Below, piece by piece: positions 10,528 through 23,226 of a stretch of DNA of 64,000 nt; positions within the stretch are counted from its first letter, which is position 1; each line of letters opens with the position of its first letter. The notes under the pieces are model-generated. The model had not been told where the DNA came from. It saw only the letters and a list, made by a program, of their open reading frames with translations, and did not search any database. Source of the DNA: Camellia lanceoleosa (lineage: Eukaryota > Streptophyta > Magnoliopsida > Ericales > Theaceae); contig CM045768.1 of assembly GCA_025200525.1 (NCBI GenBank), positions 50,662,925-50,726,924 of the forward strand, given 5' to 3'. Made by a program: the position numbers and the translations under genes.

Positions 10528-12534
10528 TCATTGTAGGAAGAACTCAATATCCCATATCGGGCCGTCTGTGTTATAGTGTCTATCAATTGAGGGTTGAGGC
10601 CATTGCTGGCCATCCTTGCTTGCAACCCTTGTCCATCTATGCAGCACACAAGTTGGGGGAATTTGCGTTAAATTTTCGGCTTTCATAACGCATATCATGT
10701 GATAGCAAGGTAGCCCCAACGACTCAAACTTCATGCAAAAACATCTCATTGCAGCATCCAGTGGACTGTGTGTTACTATCCATGATCTATCATTCACTTT
10801 GTACTTATGAATATAGTAGCATTTCTGACCATCCGGCAAAGGGAACACGTCCTTGACATTCAACTTCCCCTCTTCTAAGATTTCATCACTGAACATTCTA
10901 AATATATTTCGGGTGAATATCTCAGCTCCATGTCTCTCTATATCTCGCAATGGAGTAATCAATACCAGAAAAGTGTTATTTGTTTCAGCATCATCTCCAG
11001 CCTCGTTATACATTATCCTTGCAAGAGCCCGATCATAGTGCCTAACAAATTCATATAGCTTCAATTTGTGTTGGAGGAAGGGATTGAAATAAGCATTCAT
11101 ACTCTCCGAGCGCTGAGTGCTCTTCATCCCAGCAAAGAAATGTCCACGCATATATGCCTCAGCCCACATATGACGCTTCTCATATGTCTCCAACACTCAA
11201 CTGTTGGTTTGAAGTCCAAATTTTTCGACCATTGTTGTCCAGTCATGCTCAAACTTTGTCTCATTCGTTTCCATGTCCATGCACTACTTGAAAGCATGTG
11301 CAAAGCCACTTTTGTAAACATTTGAAACAACATTTTTCCCAAGATGCCAATTACATAATTGATGTCTTGCGTCTGGAAATACTTTTTTGATTGCCTCTCG
11401 CATCGTCTTATCCCCATTGTCAGTATGGACACAGGTGCTTTATCGTCCATCGCCTCCATAAATGTTTCTAAAACCCATGTGTATGTATCAATTGTCTCAT
11501 TAGCTAGCAAAACACACGCAAATATCGTGGTCCTAAAGTGGCTAGTCACACCAGCTAACATGACAAAAGGTTTCTTGTATGCATTGATTCTGTAAGTTGA
11601 GTCAAATATCAACACATCACCAAACTTTGCATAGTTGGCCCGCGATTTCGAATCTGCCTAGAACAGATTTTGTAACTTGTTATCGTTACACACATCATAC
11701 TTGTAAAAAAAAACGTGCATCAACATCAAGTTTTGCACATAGGTAAACCAACGCATCCTGCGCATCACCATCCTCAACTTCTGCTCTACATTTAACTTGA
11801 ATATAGTTGTGCAGATCCGTACGGATGAAACCAACATTCTCATAAAACCCGGATTGATTTACCATATAGTCCATGATGTGGCTAGTCTTCACACCGACGT
11901 TGTGCACAGCCATTGCTTGAGCTTTGTCAGTGCTGTTTAAACTGCGATGTGACCTCAGATACATCACACAGTGTTGTTCCGCCAATTCATGGTTATGGTC
12001 TGGAACGAAGTGAGTCACAACATATTTTCTCCCTTCACCAGCATCTGCATCATACCGTATGCGAAATTGGGCTTTGCAACCTACTCTTGTAAGTGCCTTG
12101 GGAGCTCTACTCTTCTCAGCAACACGGTCCAAGTATTTTGGTAATCTCTGACCTTCCCTTGAACACAACCACAGCCTACTAACAACCTTTCCCTCTTTAT
12201 TTGTGTTAAATCTGGATTTTCATATACTAAATCCCTTGGCTTTAGCATACGCATTGTAGAAAGCTTCTCCATCTTCGACCGAATCAAATTTTTGTTCCAG
12301 AATAGCACGTTCAACATCACCAACCATGTCATTACGATGAGCATCGTCAACCATTTCTTTTTTCACATCGGCTCCACCATCTTCAACATTCATATTGGTT
12401 GCTTCTTCATTGCTCGGACCAGCTTCGCAACTATGATAAGGTTCTGCCTGACTTTCATTCATCAAACGAATGTCATCTACTTCATTTGGAATGTCATAAT
12501 CATCACCTTCCTTTTTAACTTCCACTGGGGCCAT
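10528..12534 (-). pseudogene. MULE transposase pseudogene (MURA / FAR1-related type)
   Basis: Read leftward, the frame starts at the ATG at 12532-12534 with an acidic leader, then an FAR1-type zinc-finger region (EAFYNAYAKAKGFSI to the C..H DHNHEL segment, 12290-11980). It continues with the MULE DDE core (LIFDSTYR at about 11610, GDKTMREAIKKVF at about 11400) and a SWIM finger with CxC and CxH (C-F-C ... C-Y-H, about 10710). The gene is dead: TGA at 12220-12222, a frameshift in the run of nine A at about 11703-11711, TAG soon after it (about 11657), a one-base loss near 11418, and TAG and TGA between 11290 and 11200. Most stops are one C-to-T or G-to-A change away from Arg, Gln or Trp codons. 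The C-terminus is cut near 10528 by a dispersed repeat. FAR1-related host genes descend from such transposases, but the decay and the flanking ends favour a transposon. Confidence 0.85.
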
Positions 12535-12764
12535 ACTGCACATGACATTAGTACAAACAATTACTTGATGACCGAAAAATGTTAACACAAACACAAACAT
12601 GACATTTTCACACGGTTTAGTTGTTTGTGCAAACACAAACACAAACACTTGCTTGAGAAAGAGAAAGGTTAGTTGCCAATGGAGGGGTTTCCATTTGAGC
12701 GAAGCGTAGAGCGGTTGAAGTTAGGATGGGGGTTTAGTTGAGGGAAAATAGCTGAAGTGAAGAG

Positions 12765-12792
12765 GCCAGAGAGAGAGAGAGAGAGAGAGAGA
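12765..12792. repeat. AG microsatellite
   Basis: A (GA)n run of about 27 bases in the leader upstream of the transposase pseudogene. Confidence 0.85.
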
Positions 12793-13196
12793 TAGCTCCA
12801 TACCTCATATCTAGTTGGAGAGAAGGGCTTCACTTCAGCAATGGAACCAACACAGCCTTGTAGTTCCGTTGTTGTTGGGAATCGCCCGTTATACTGTTCC
12901 CTACAGAGCTTCGTCAATGGAACCAACCCAGTAGGGGCTTCTCGCTATTAATGGAAATCAAGGGTTACACTGACTCAACCTTACACAGAGAGGAGAACAG
13001 AGAGAGATAGAGACGAAATACAGAAAGTGAGTGGGATGCAATCATGCAAATACAAGCATTAACCGGTTGCCCCAGTTTCAACTTTTTCACGATTAAACAA
13101 TTCAATGGTCTTGATCAATTATTGTAATCTAACGGCTAATAATTGGATTGCATATGGTGTGCAACCTTAAAGGGGTTGCACACTTAAACAATGTCC

Positions 13197-15710
13197 TTTT
13201 TTTAAACGTAATTTTGTTAATAAAGCCCCTAGAATGATGGTTGATGAGGGTTCCGTTAATGGATGGTTGGGTCTGTTTGGTTTTCATTTTTAAAATTCAC
13301 TTTTTGAAAAATTTTACTTTTTTATTTTCTGTATTTTTTTGTTTTCATTAATTTTTTTTTAATATTTTAAGCAATTTTTTTAATTTGTAAACACATCAAA
13401 CATAAATATACTTAAAAATTATAATATTTATGATTTTTTTTTAAAAAAAAAAATCACTAAATACCAAAAATATTTTAAAAAATACAAAAATTCAGTATAT
13501 TTTTTATATTTTTATGTATTTATTAATTTTTTAAAATATTTATTCACAAATATTTTACTATTTATATAAATTTAAGTAAGACGCATTTAAAAAAGTAAAA
13601 AAAGTGCTTAAAATTTAAAAATATTCACTAAAAATAAAAAATAAAAAGAATAAAAAGTCAATTTTCAAAAAATTGAATTCAAGAAATTAAAACCAAACAA
13701 ATTAATTAAAAAAAAAATTTCTTTCCTCAATTCAATTAATCTTAATAATTGTAACAGATTTATTTTAACATTACTACGGTAATTAATTAAACCTCATCCA
13801 TTAAGCATTCGATTCTTCTACCAAAGTTGAAGTTTCAAATTCTTCTTGTTACGGGTTTTTTTTTTTTATTAAATTATTCTGCATTTAAGTTGATTTGGCA
13901 CATATACTAATGTGAGATGAACGCCTCGGACTTTTATCTTCTCCTTTCCATGTATGTAATGAAATTTTTTTATTACATATCTAATGACTATAAAATAGGA
14001 AAGTAAATTTGTAATTATTTTAAGTCAAAAAAAATCATAATACTCACCATTGGATGATATAATAGAATCTCTCAATTATAAATATACAAGGAAGAGGATC
14101 ACAATAATGGAGACTATATAAATGTGGTCATTCCAATTAGGAAAAAATATACAAAATTTTCAGGGGTCATTTTTGTTAAATAAATTTGTAGTTGAGCCTT
14201 TCACATAAAGAGTGATATTTAATAGTGTTATCAATGTCCAAGGAAAGGTCACAGACAGGGATGTATACCTAGACCTGGAGAAACTTGCACTTGGGTAATA
14301 TGTGTCACTAGCAAAGTCGCAAGAAAACAAAGTGCAAGTTGTGCTGTATGTGGTCCATAACAGATTTGTCGAGATCAAGTGTTTTGCTTCTTTCCCATCC
14401 CTGGATATACCACAAAAATAATATGTACATTCTAATAAAGTGACTCTGATATTTGCAATCATTTCAAAAATATCAGCACATTATATCTGCAGAATCATCT
14501 GAACCCTAATTATTTTGGCATGGCTTGAAAAAAGTGACACATCAGCTATGTAACAATCAACACACTGATGAGTGACAAAGTGCAAAAGAATCACTTTAGG
14601 TTACAATCAACAAACAAAAAGCAATAAATGTATAATACCGCACCGGGTACACCCTCAACTGCCTTGCTTTCTCTAACCCCTAATGTTGTGTTAACCCTCA
14701 ATTATTGGGCTGAGAAGTCTTTCTCATTCTTGTGTACCTTAATCTTGATTTCAGCAAGTATACATTTAACTAAACCAGGTCATCTGTGACAAGTTCACAC
14801 ATATAAGTATACATTTAGGCCTCACAAATGAAACTTCAATTAGAATCACTAGTACAATAACTTCCTTCAGTAAGGTATGTAATAAAAAAGGGCAACCCTA
14901 TTTTCATGGCAAAAGTAACCGCAGACAAAGCCTGTGTAGATAAAATTAACGAAGAACAAGCCTTTGTTATGTAATATGAGTTTTTCTAACCTATGCACAA
15001 ATCTGTAAAAAAAATTAATATTATAAACTTCAGCCTCAGATGCTGTAGGTCATAACCCCAATACCCAAACACACAACCATCAATGTTTCCAACTGAATTT
15101 TTATTAACTACAGCAATACAAGGTAGACATAGCACTATGTCTGCAAAAAGCATCTAAACCAACATGTAGAATGTTTATTTGATTCAAGGAATAATAATGT
15201 GTACAACAGTAACAAAGTTACATTCTATAATTCTCTCATGGGAAAATGATCCCACAAAGAAAGGAAAAAAAATTGTACAGTACAAAATAACATGATAACA
15301 GATTCATTGAAAAAAAAATTTAAAAACAACGAAATAACAGCCAGATATACAAAATGCAAAAACCAACATGCAACAACTAGATATAACAGCCCTTTTCCTT
15401 TCGATGTTAAGATGGTACAACACGGGAAGCTCTGACAGCATTAAGTCCTTGATTGTTGCCCATGTTTGTATGTATTTCAGCCGTTATTAAAGTATAAACA
15501 AAGAAAAAGAATGTAGATGTTAAAATTAACGCAAAATTACCTTACCGAAATTTACAAAGTCGCAAGGGTGAGTCAGTGCCGATCACGAGGTGTGCTCAAT
15601 AAGGTAACAATGGCATGGTATACTCACAAATGATGAAGCCACTGTTGAATGCAGAATTTTAAACCTGAACTTTTACCAGAGGTTGATGAGTCCACAACAT
15701 GCAGTAGATG
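13197..15710. other. Intergenic DNA between the MULE and the FtsH gene
   Basis: It contains the second MITE-like copy (13273-13697) and then AT-rich sequence. The stretch just left of 15711 must include the 3' untranslated region of the minus-strand FtsH gene; a run of AATAAA-like signals is present but none can be singled out. No other gene is supported; the 100-115 codon frames at 14160-14462 and 15649-15996 have no recognisable domains. Confidence 0.5.
13273..13697. mobile_element. MITE-like element, copy 2 of a family
   Basis: Its ends are inverted: GTTTGGTTTTCATTTTT on the left, and GTTTGGTTTTAATTTCTTG read from the right. Similarity between arms runs about 45 bp (shared AATTCA-TTTTTGAAAA). 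It is homologous along its length to 2756-3178. No target duplication is evident. Confidence 0.6.
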
Positions 15711-18700
15711 TTACCCAGAACCTGTCTGCAGTGGAAGAGGAAACTCTTGCTTTCCACTAATGAAGAATTTCAGTTCTGCTGGAGCAACCACCAATTTCAA
15801 CCACTCCTGCAGCTCTTCACCCTCTATTTTCTCTTTTTCTGAGAAAAAAAAACCATTTATAGAACACCCTCAGGCGATTTTGGGCAGGAATGTTATGAGG
15901 AGCATCTCCATCATATCATATGCTCTATGTCATGCAATTCAGATGCCACGTTATCAAGCTGCTAAATCTCCAGTGTTGTTGGTAAAAGTGCACTAAAGCA
16001 CTCTTAAAGCACAACAACAAAAGTGCTTTAAGTAGTTAAAGCAAAATAGATTTACAAATGCACACTTAAAGCACAATTTATTTATTTTTTTGCGCATTTT
16101 TAATAAGCTTAAAATGCTTTTTTTTTTTTTTTTTTTACTGGAACTACACGAACCAAAGTTCTACAAATTTAAATTATGCAGCAGTTCCATATTACCTTCC
16201 AAATGTGCACCAAGCCCCTCCAGAACAGTAGGATTAGCACGCACAACAGAGAGTGCCACATCAAGGGCAGACTGAAGCAATGCCTTAACCTCACTTTGAA
16301 CAAGGTCGACAAGATGCCCCTATTGTGTTCAGCATGGATCAATACTTGCTCCAAATAAAGTTTAAAAAATAAAATAAAATAAAATAAACCGACAACAACA
16401 TTAACCAGAAAAGGCAAAGACAACCTGATCCCTTCCCCAAGGAATAGCTCCCCCAGATTCATCAGCCCCGCCACTAGAAAGTGTTGCCAAAGAAATGGGG
16501 CCAATTGTCTGATTAAGACCATACTCAGCCACTGCCTTGTATGCCATGTCTGTTGCTCGCCGTATATCATCAAGTGCACCTGTTGACACACGGCCTGCAT
16601 AAACAACTTCTTCAGCTGCACGTCCTCCAAGAAGAGTAACCAAGCGTCCATGTAACTCATCAACAAAGAGCAAATATCTATCCTCGGTGGTGGGAGGAGT
16701 GTAAGTAAACCCCAATGCCCCTCCTGACCTCGGCAGTATACTCAACTTCTGATAAAACAAAAACATATTTTACCATTATTAGATCATCTATCTGGTGAGC
16801 ACCCATTTGTATAAATACAATGTAGGTCATGTGCTGAACTTTGACCCTGCACTTTATAACACAACTTTCTAAAATTCCTATTATTTGCATATTATTTCCT
16901 CATATACACTATATAGTATAAAATTATATATGTTTGTGTGTGTGTGCCTTGCACGCATGTTTGTGCCTCAAGGCATACAAACCTCATCCAAACCAGGACA
17001 TGAACCATGCAAACCCCATTGGGGGAGGGAAAAGTATAACAGGAGCACCACAAAAGCTAACAGGTAGTTTATATGAAACATTTTTGTTCTCAACATTATA
17101 CAGTATAAAACAAAACATAATTGAGACAAAAAAGCTAGCATAATACAAATTGAAGCAGCAGAGAAGATAGTTTAAAGTACCAGTCCGCATCAAGATATAT
17201 TGCACCACAGGTATGGATAATTTTACTCTATGTTTTAACCACAAAAAAAAGAAGAAAAAAAAGAGTACTCTTTTGAGTTTCTGAACAAAGAAAAAAGCAC
17301 ACTATCACCCATTGATCAAGTTTCCAAGAGCATCAAAGTTAAAACTTAATTCTCCCTATGGCAGAGGATATGGACATCCCATTGCTGTGATTCCTGTTTT
17401 AAGTGATCCAAACCAAACTTCTGCCAATTCCTTAATGCGTAGTTATCAAACTTGGTTGGCAACTACTATAAATACATAGCCAATTATAAAACTTCTTACC
17501 CATCCCAACCACAACAGAAGCATAGAAAAAAAAGAGAGGAAGAAAACAAGAATGTTTGAATATATTATATCGAGTCCTATTGCTACCTCAACACGTGGCT
17601 GCCCAGGAAGAAGATTTGCAACAGCAGTCCCTACTACTGCATGACCAGCTTCATGTCGTGCAACTGCAGCCTTCTCACTTCCCTGCAACTTGGCAGTTTT
17701 CTTTTCAATCCCCTGCAACAAAGTAAATGGATTTAGCTTCTATATCGTTCAAACCAAGAGCTAAAATGCAATAAATGCACAAACAAGAATTGTTGAAACA
17801 AAACTTCATGTATCTCATTAAATTAGCAGACAACAAGCAACAGAGCAATGACACATTCGACGATAGACTGGCTGATTATAAAAAAATAAAAAAATTCAAC
17901 GATAGACTGTACCAAGCATGAGCAAGTAAACATAACAAAAATCAATCACAACCAAAAAGCATCATAGGATTCAAAAAACAAACATTTAGAATGCAAAGAA
18001 CCCCGAAACAATCTAAGATTCTGTATTGTGCAAAACTATATTTATGTGTGCCCCACATTGCAAGATGGAAGTATATCAAGTGACCCACTCTGCATTTAAA
18101 CAATTTGTTCTTCAATTGAAAAAATAAAATAAATAAGAAGAAGAGGAAGAGGGTGCAATATGTACAGCAGTCAAATTATAGCAACATACGTGGTACAAAG
18201 AAGTCAAAGAGCAAGGATCTCAAAGTGAAGAAACTTTTACACAATATTTGGCCAACCGAAGGCAAAAATTGTGAGTCATGTTCTTTCCATAACAAATTTA
18301 TTTTTGAAAAGCGACGAAGAACATTATTAAGCAAAAGCGAGAAAGGAGGAGAGGACAAAGAGTCCTCGAACAATGAAAAATGTCAAAACAAAAAGCCACA
18401 AAACAAGAAAAACCAGAACACTAAGGATGGCAAACAGCAGCCCAATCCCTAGAAATCAAGAAAAATGGCACTCCTTTAAAAGGACAAGACACATAAGCCC
18501 AAAGCGAAGCCAAATATCCCGTCCTATCCCATTACGCTTCAGCATTTGACCCCTTTCCTTCGAAGATCCTTGCATTTCTATCCAGCCATAAGGACCAAAA
18601 GATAGCAAAAACAATACATGACCACAAAGATTTGGCTCTCTTATTGCCTCCAAACCCTCAAACCCAACAAGAAGCATTTTAGTGCATTCCTTCGGAGCAA

Positions 18701-21700
18701 CCCACTGATCATCACAGCCCGAAAAGACGCTGCCATAATAAGAGCCATCGGACAATGAAGAAATAAATGATCCGCCGATTCCAAATTCCGAATTCTTTTC
18801 ATAACAACAACAATAATAATAATGTCAGCAGGAGAAAAGGTAACTCTGCTTCACTCACAGAACAAAACTTCCCTAAGGGTATCATACACAAACAAAGAAA
18901 GCCTAATTTTATAGAGTGACATGTCTATTGTTGCACACCAAGTCCAGCAAAAATTTATTGTTGCATACTAATAAGCTTGTTATCCAGGACTGAGGGTTAA
19001 GGATGAAATCTTATGCACCACAAAGGGATTACAAATGTCATTATAATATAAACAATGGGTTTTAAATGAGAAACTTAAAGAAAGACAGCAACTAATGCAC
19101 ACAACCACACAGATAGAGAGAGGGAGAGATCATTACAGCTATCGATCGCTCCACCGCTTGAATAAAGTCAATTTTCTCCACAACAACTTTATTTTGTCTT
19201 CCCGCCAACAAAGCAGCCTCATTTACCAAATTTGCAAGGTCTGCCCTGCACAGTATCAAAGATCAACAAATAACTTTCAATGTGTTAGATAAACAAATAG
19301 ATAAGGAAAAACAGAAAGACCTAGCTGCATCACTCGATCAGAAAGGGGATGATTACCCAGTAAAACCGGTAGTCATAGAAGCAATATCAGCAAGACCCAC
19401 ATCCTCTCCTAAAGGAAGTTCTTTCTTAGAAACATGTACTTTCAAAATGGCTTCTCTTCCAGTCCTATCAGGTGTTTCAACCTAAAAACCCACACAAAAC
19501 AAAATAACTTATGAGAGACCTTAAGCTGGAAGGAACTTCTTTTGACATTAGATTTCAACAGTAATATTGACAAACAAAAAAAGAAAAGAAAAGACAAACT
19601 GTGACGACACGATCAAATCTCCCAGGTCGGCGAAGTGCAGGGTCTAAGACATCAGAGCGATTGGTTGCTCCAAGAACTATCACAGCAGAGTTGCTATCAA
19701 ACCCATCCATCTCCTGCAGTGTAATCTCAAATACATGAACCTCACAGAAATACCTTCAATGTCTCATAAGCATAAGGACTAATTTGCTGGAACCTTACAG
19801 TGAGCAACTGGTTCAAGGTCTGTTCTCGTTCATCATTACTGACAACGCGAAATCTACCATCACGGCTTTTTGCTACAGCATCTATCTGCACGAAAAGAAA
19901 AAGGCACCAGAAAATCCACCGAGAAGGTTCAGAGTTCAAACATGGATAATCAACAAAAAATTAGACCCCAAGATTTAACCTCATCTATAAATATTATTGA
20001 TGGTGCCTCCTTCTTAGCTCGTGCAAAGAGATCTCTGACACGGGATGCTCCCATGCCAACATACAATTCTACAAACTCACTTGCAGAACAACTAATAAAA
20101 GGTACTTCAGCTTCCCCAGCAACGGCCTTTGCTAAAAGAGTCTTACCTGTCCCGGGAAGACCCACCTGTAAGATAATGAAAGACGCTTACAAATCATACA
20201 TCAAACTCACATTAAAAACAAGTTATAAGAATGCACTGGTGTCTATCCTCTAGCATCATGTTCTACCAACAACAAAAGTCATTCAAGTATTGGTGGGAAG
20301 TGGGGACCATTCACTGGATTGATCTCAAAAAGAAATTTTAGTTGATCATATGAACATAACCACCATTTATATTGTAATTTAATGGTCATCAGCAAGATGA
20401 GAAGTAGAAGAAGGGAAGTTTATAGATTTAGTTTTGCCAATATATTTACATTGTATCTGATGTAGGAGATTTCCTCCGGGAGAAAAATTAAAATATTGGT
20501 CCCTCCACCTGAATTACAATTGGTAAAATGCTGCCGCTAGACAATATGCCATCTCTGGCAACCTTTTTATCTTTCAATTTTATTAAAAAAGTTGAGTTGC
20601 CTTCACATACAACCCTGTCAAAACTCACCAGGAGAACACCCCGAGGAGGACGAGCACCGAGTCGTATGTACCTGTCTGGATTCCTAAGAAATTCCTGGAC
20701 AGAAAAATGTCAGCACGTGGAGTTTCCTGAATGAAGACAAATACCTTTTAAAGCAACCCATAATCTATAACCCATGGAATGTCTAACATACCACAATTTC
20801 TTCTAGCTCCTCCTTAGCCTCATCAACACCTGCAACATCAGCAAATGTGATAGATTCCCCTTGTTCAGACACTTTTGCTCCACCAGAAGTCCCAGACTTG
20901 CGGTTCCTAAGCTGACCAGCTGTATGCTGCACACATGTTACAGGTGTCAGTTCAAAATCACTTTCTGTAAACAAAAAGTTTCAAGGAACAAGTAGTAGGA
21001 TGCTTGTCCACACCTGAGAGAAGCTTACAGGGAAACGATGAAGAAGCCCCGCAAGCACAGCAACATAGAACAAAGCTATCTGCAAGATAACAAAGAAAAA
21101 CCTCCTGAAGTTTATATCTCAACTTCAATATGTTGAACTAAAAAATAACAAGAATTGCAAGATGTGAAGGAGTACTTAATTCACATTTCAAACAGATCAT
21201 AAACATTAACTGAAAGTATACTGGAAAGAAAATGAGATTACAGAGCCACAATATACACTGCTGGCAGAAGTAAGGTAATACTGCAATATGCTGTAGTGAT
21301 GCAAGTAAGAAAAAAACTGCAGAACCTCGACGTTCTTAGCACGTGCAAAGGTTTTGCACTAACACGTTTGATATGCTCAAACAAATTGGAACATCAAGAT
21401 GGTTGTTACGTGTTCTGTTATCAGAATCACCTGATTCACAATAAGTATCACAAATCAGTCCAATACACAATGCAATCACTTTGTAAAATCTGGGGTGAAT
21501 CAACATAAGCTATAATCACATCAGAATTGTATCATTCACATTATTAATAATCAAACTTAGATAACAAAAATGTTTACTCTTTGTTATCTCTTGCCTTTCA
21601 ATTTTCACTTCTTCCTTATTAGGTTCCCTACAAAGAGATACCCATGATTTTCTAGTAAAAGCACATTCAAATATATATATATATATATTTATTTATGTTA

Positions 21701-23226
21701 CTCCACAATTGCTCTACAAAACACAGCTGATAAGAGGAAATGGTTCCATAATCTAATAACTCGTCTTGAGTGCTTAAGCAATTTTGGATAGCCGGCCACA
21801 AGATAAAAGGGTGCCTAGGGGATGTGCTTAGCAAACCACAACAGTTTGTGACCCCCTATCTGTGTGGTTTGCTTCAAAGGAAACAAGCAATTCTGAAACA
21901 ATTGATCTAACATGAGATTTGTCATTGGGTTTTGTAGCAATAGACGATCTTACAACAAATCAAAGCTGTAAAAAACAATGGAACTATTCGAACCATTTAG
22001 TTCTGTTTAAAAATTTAACGGCATTGCATAACCTTGATTTGTTTTCATGGCATTCGCAATTCTCAAACTACGCCATTCTTTAATGCACTTCATATAAATG
22101 AGTCTTCACAAAATGGCTAAAGCATGGGACTTCTTATTATCAACATAGACATAAATTAAAGAACATAAATTGGCAACACAAGCTTATTTTTGTGTTCTAT
22201 GATAATTGAGAACAAGTAACTGGTCTATTTTCATTGAAATCAAAAACTTTAATATACAAATAACAATTTCATAGTAATTGCTTGCAAGTTGCAAGAAAAG
22301 CACCAAAAACTTACCAGTGCCGAGTTTAAAAATCCTCCAGACCGCTTATCAGGAGACCCAAACTCAACATCATTCTCAAGCATCTTCTCATAGGGAGCCT
22401 TAATGTCACTAGGACGAGTTGTGGTATACACAATTCGCTTCGTCGGGGCAACACTCCGCAACAACACCTCTGAATCCTGAAACTTGCTACTACTAGTGCT
22501 GCCCACTTCACTTTCCACACAACCCGGCTCTGATTTCAACTTAAACATTATATGAACACCATCCACTTCAACTTTCTGCACCTGATTACTATTAATCTTA
22601 TTCAAAAAATCACTATACGGAACGCTCACAAACGTCGTTGGAGTCCTTGGCTCTGAACCGGGTAACGGAATCCCGGGCCGAAGCAACCTCATAACAAACA
22701 TAACAATCCCCAATTGCAACAACAACATACCGATCTCTTGCGCCTGAATTATCGGCTGCCACCGCCACTTCCCGCCCTTCCACCACCCACCTTTCCCTTG
22801 CTTCTCTCTCTTCGCCGGCGGCGAAGAACTGGAACTGGAACTCGAACTCGAACTCGAACTCGGTGGCTTCTTCTTGCTCACTCCTTTACTCTCACCGCCC
22901 TTAGGTTCGCTCTTCTCGCCCGAGCTCGCCTTCGAGTCGGTGTCTTGCTCGCAAGAACTGTTGGCTTGAATTCGACTCTCTCTCCAACCTTGGTTCATCA
23001 GAAACCCTCCTCCCCACAGGTCGAACCTATTTAAGCCCCAAGAAACCCTAGCATGTCTGTACATGTTAATCGACATCGAATTAGAAAGAAATCGACTTGG
23101 TTCTTGGTGAAAAACCCTAAATTTATGACAGAAAAAGCCATATCTATACAATTTGTTGCGATTATTGTCCGAATTTACAGATAATTTTCTGTAAATTACA
23201 GGCCCCAGAGGTTCGATCGCTGGCAT
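15711..23226 (-). CDS. FTSH9: FtsH7/FtsH9-type chloroplast ATP-dependent zinc metalloprotease, 13 exons
   Basis: AAA+ membrane protease that unfolds and degrades damaged membrane proteins, placed in the chloroplast by family knowledge. Exons read leftward: 23226-22315, 21079-21014, 20926-20792, 20694-20629, 20165-19980, 19885-19799, 19713-19600, 19481-19357, 19245-19137, 17712-17587, 16748-16425, 16319-16196, 15838-15711. All introns are GT-AG and the sum is 833 codons plus TAA, close to the roughly 800 of Arabidopsis FTSH7/9. Residues 1-100 resemble a transit peptide (hydroxylated and basic); a polyserine run is at 123-135. TM1 is about 164-186 and TM2 about 302-320. Walker A GLPGTGKT is at 395-402, Walker B IIFIDE at 450-455, the second region of homology [20 protein letters not shown] in exon 7, and the zinc site HEAGH at 620-624. 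No break was found, so it is probably functional. FTSH7 and FTSH9 cannot be separated by eye. Confidence 0.95.
18270..18800 (-). mobile_element. LINE 3' fragment in FtsH intron 9
   Basis: Reading leftward in shifting frames gives [10 protein letters not shown] (the zinc-binding zf-RVT tail of plant LINEs), then [19 protein letters not shown] and [10 protein letters not shown], all typical of the C-terminus after reverse transcriptase. It is interrupted by stops and shifts. It is in the sense orientation relative to the host gene and leaves both splice sites intact (intron 17713-19136). Confidence 0.65.
22812..22862 (-). repeat. Hexanucleotide repeat coding the FtsH polyserine run
   Basis: GAACTG/GAACTC units repeat on the plus strand and encode serine on the minus strand (residues about 123-135). 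The repeat lies between the transit peptide and TM1, so length variation should be tolerated. Confidence 0.7.

Larger units (their letters stand above)
4612..13196. mobile_element. Candidate MULE with giant internal foldback array and dead transposase
   Basis: The bases TTTTTTTAA occur immediately left (4603-4611) and right (13197-13205) of this interval, a perfect 9-bp match, the size MULEs make. The two termini begin alike when read inward: GGAGTTTTCTTAGGTATGCC on the left and GGACATTGTTTAAGTGTGCA on the right agree at about 14 of 20 bases. Each end has a hairpin a few bases in: TGCCTTGCATA/TATGCAAGGCA at 4628-4652, and GTGTGCAACC/GGTTGCACAC at about 13157-13183. Between them lie a 4.6 kb repeat array, a short single-copy stretch, and a MURA/FAR1-like transposase read leftward from near the right end, with a CT-rich leader before it. 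The duplication is T-rich, so boundaries are inferred rather than proven. Confidence 0.6.

Noticed and set aside
10853..11595. Plus-strand frames opposite the MULE transposase
   Set aside because: Antisense shadows of a clearly recognisable transposase.
18153..18452. Lys/Asn-rich plus-strand frame in FtsH intron 9
   Set aside because: It is antisense to the LINE fragment and AT-rich intron; no domain.
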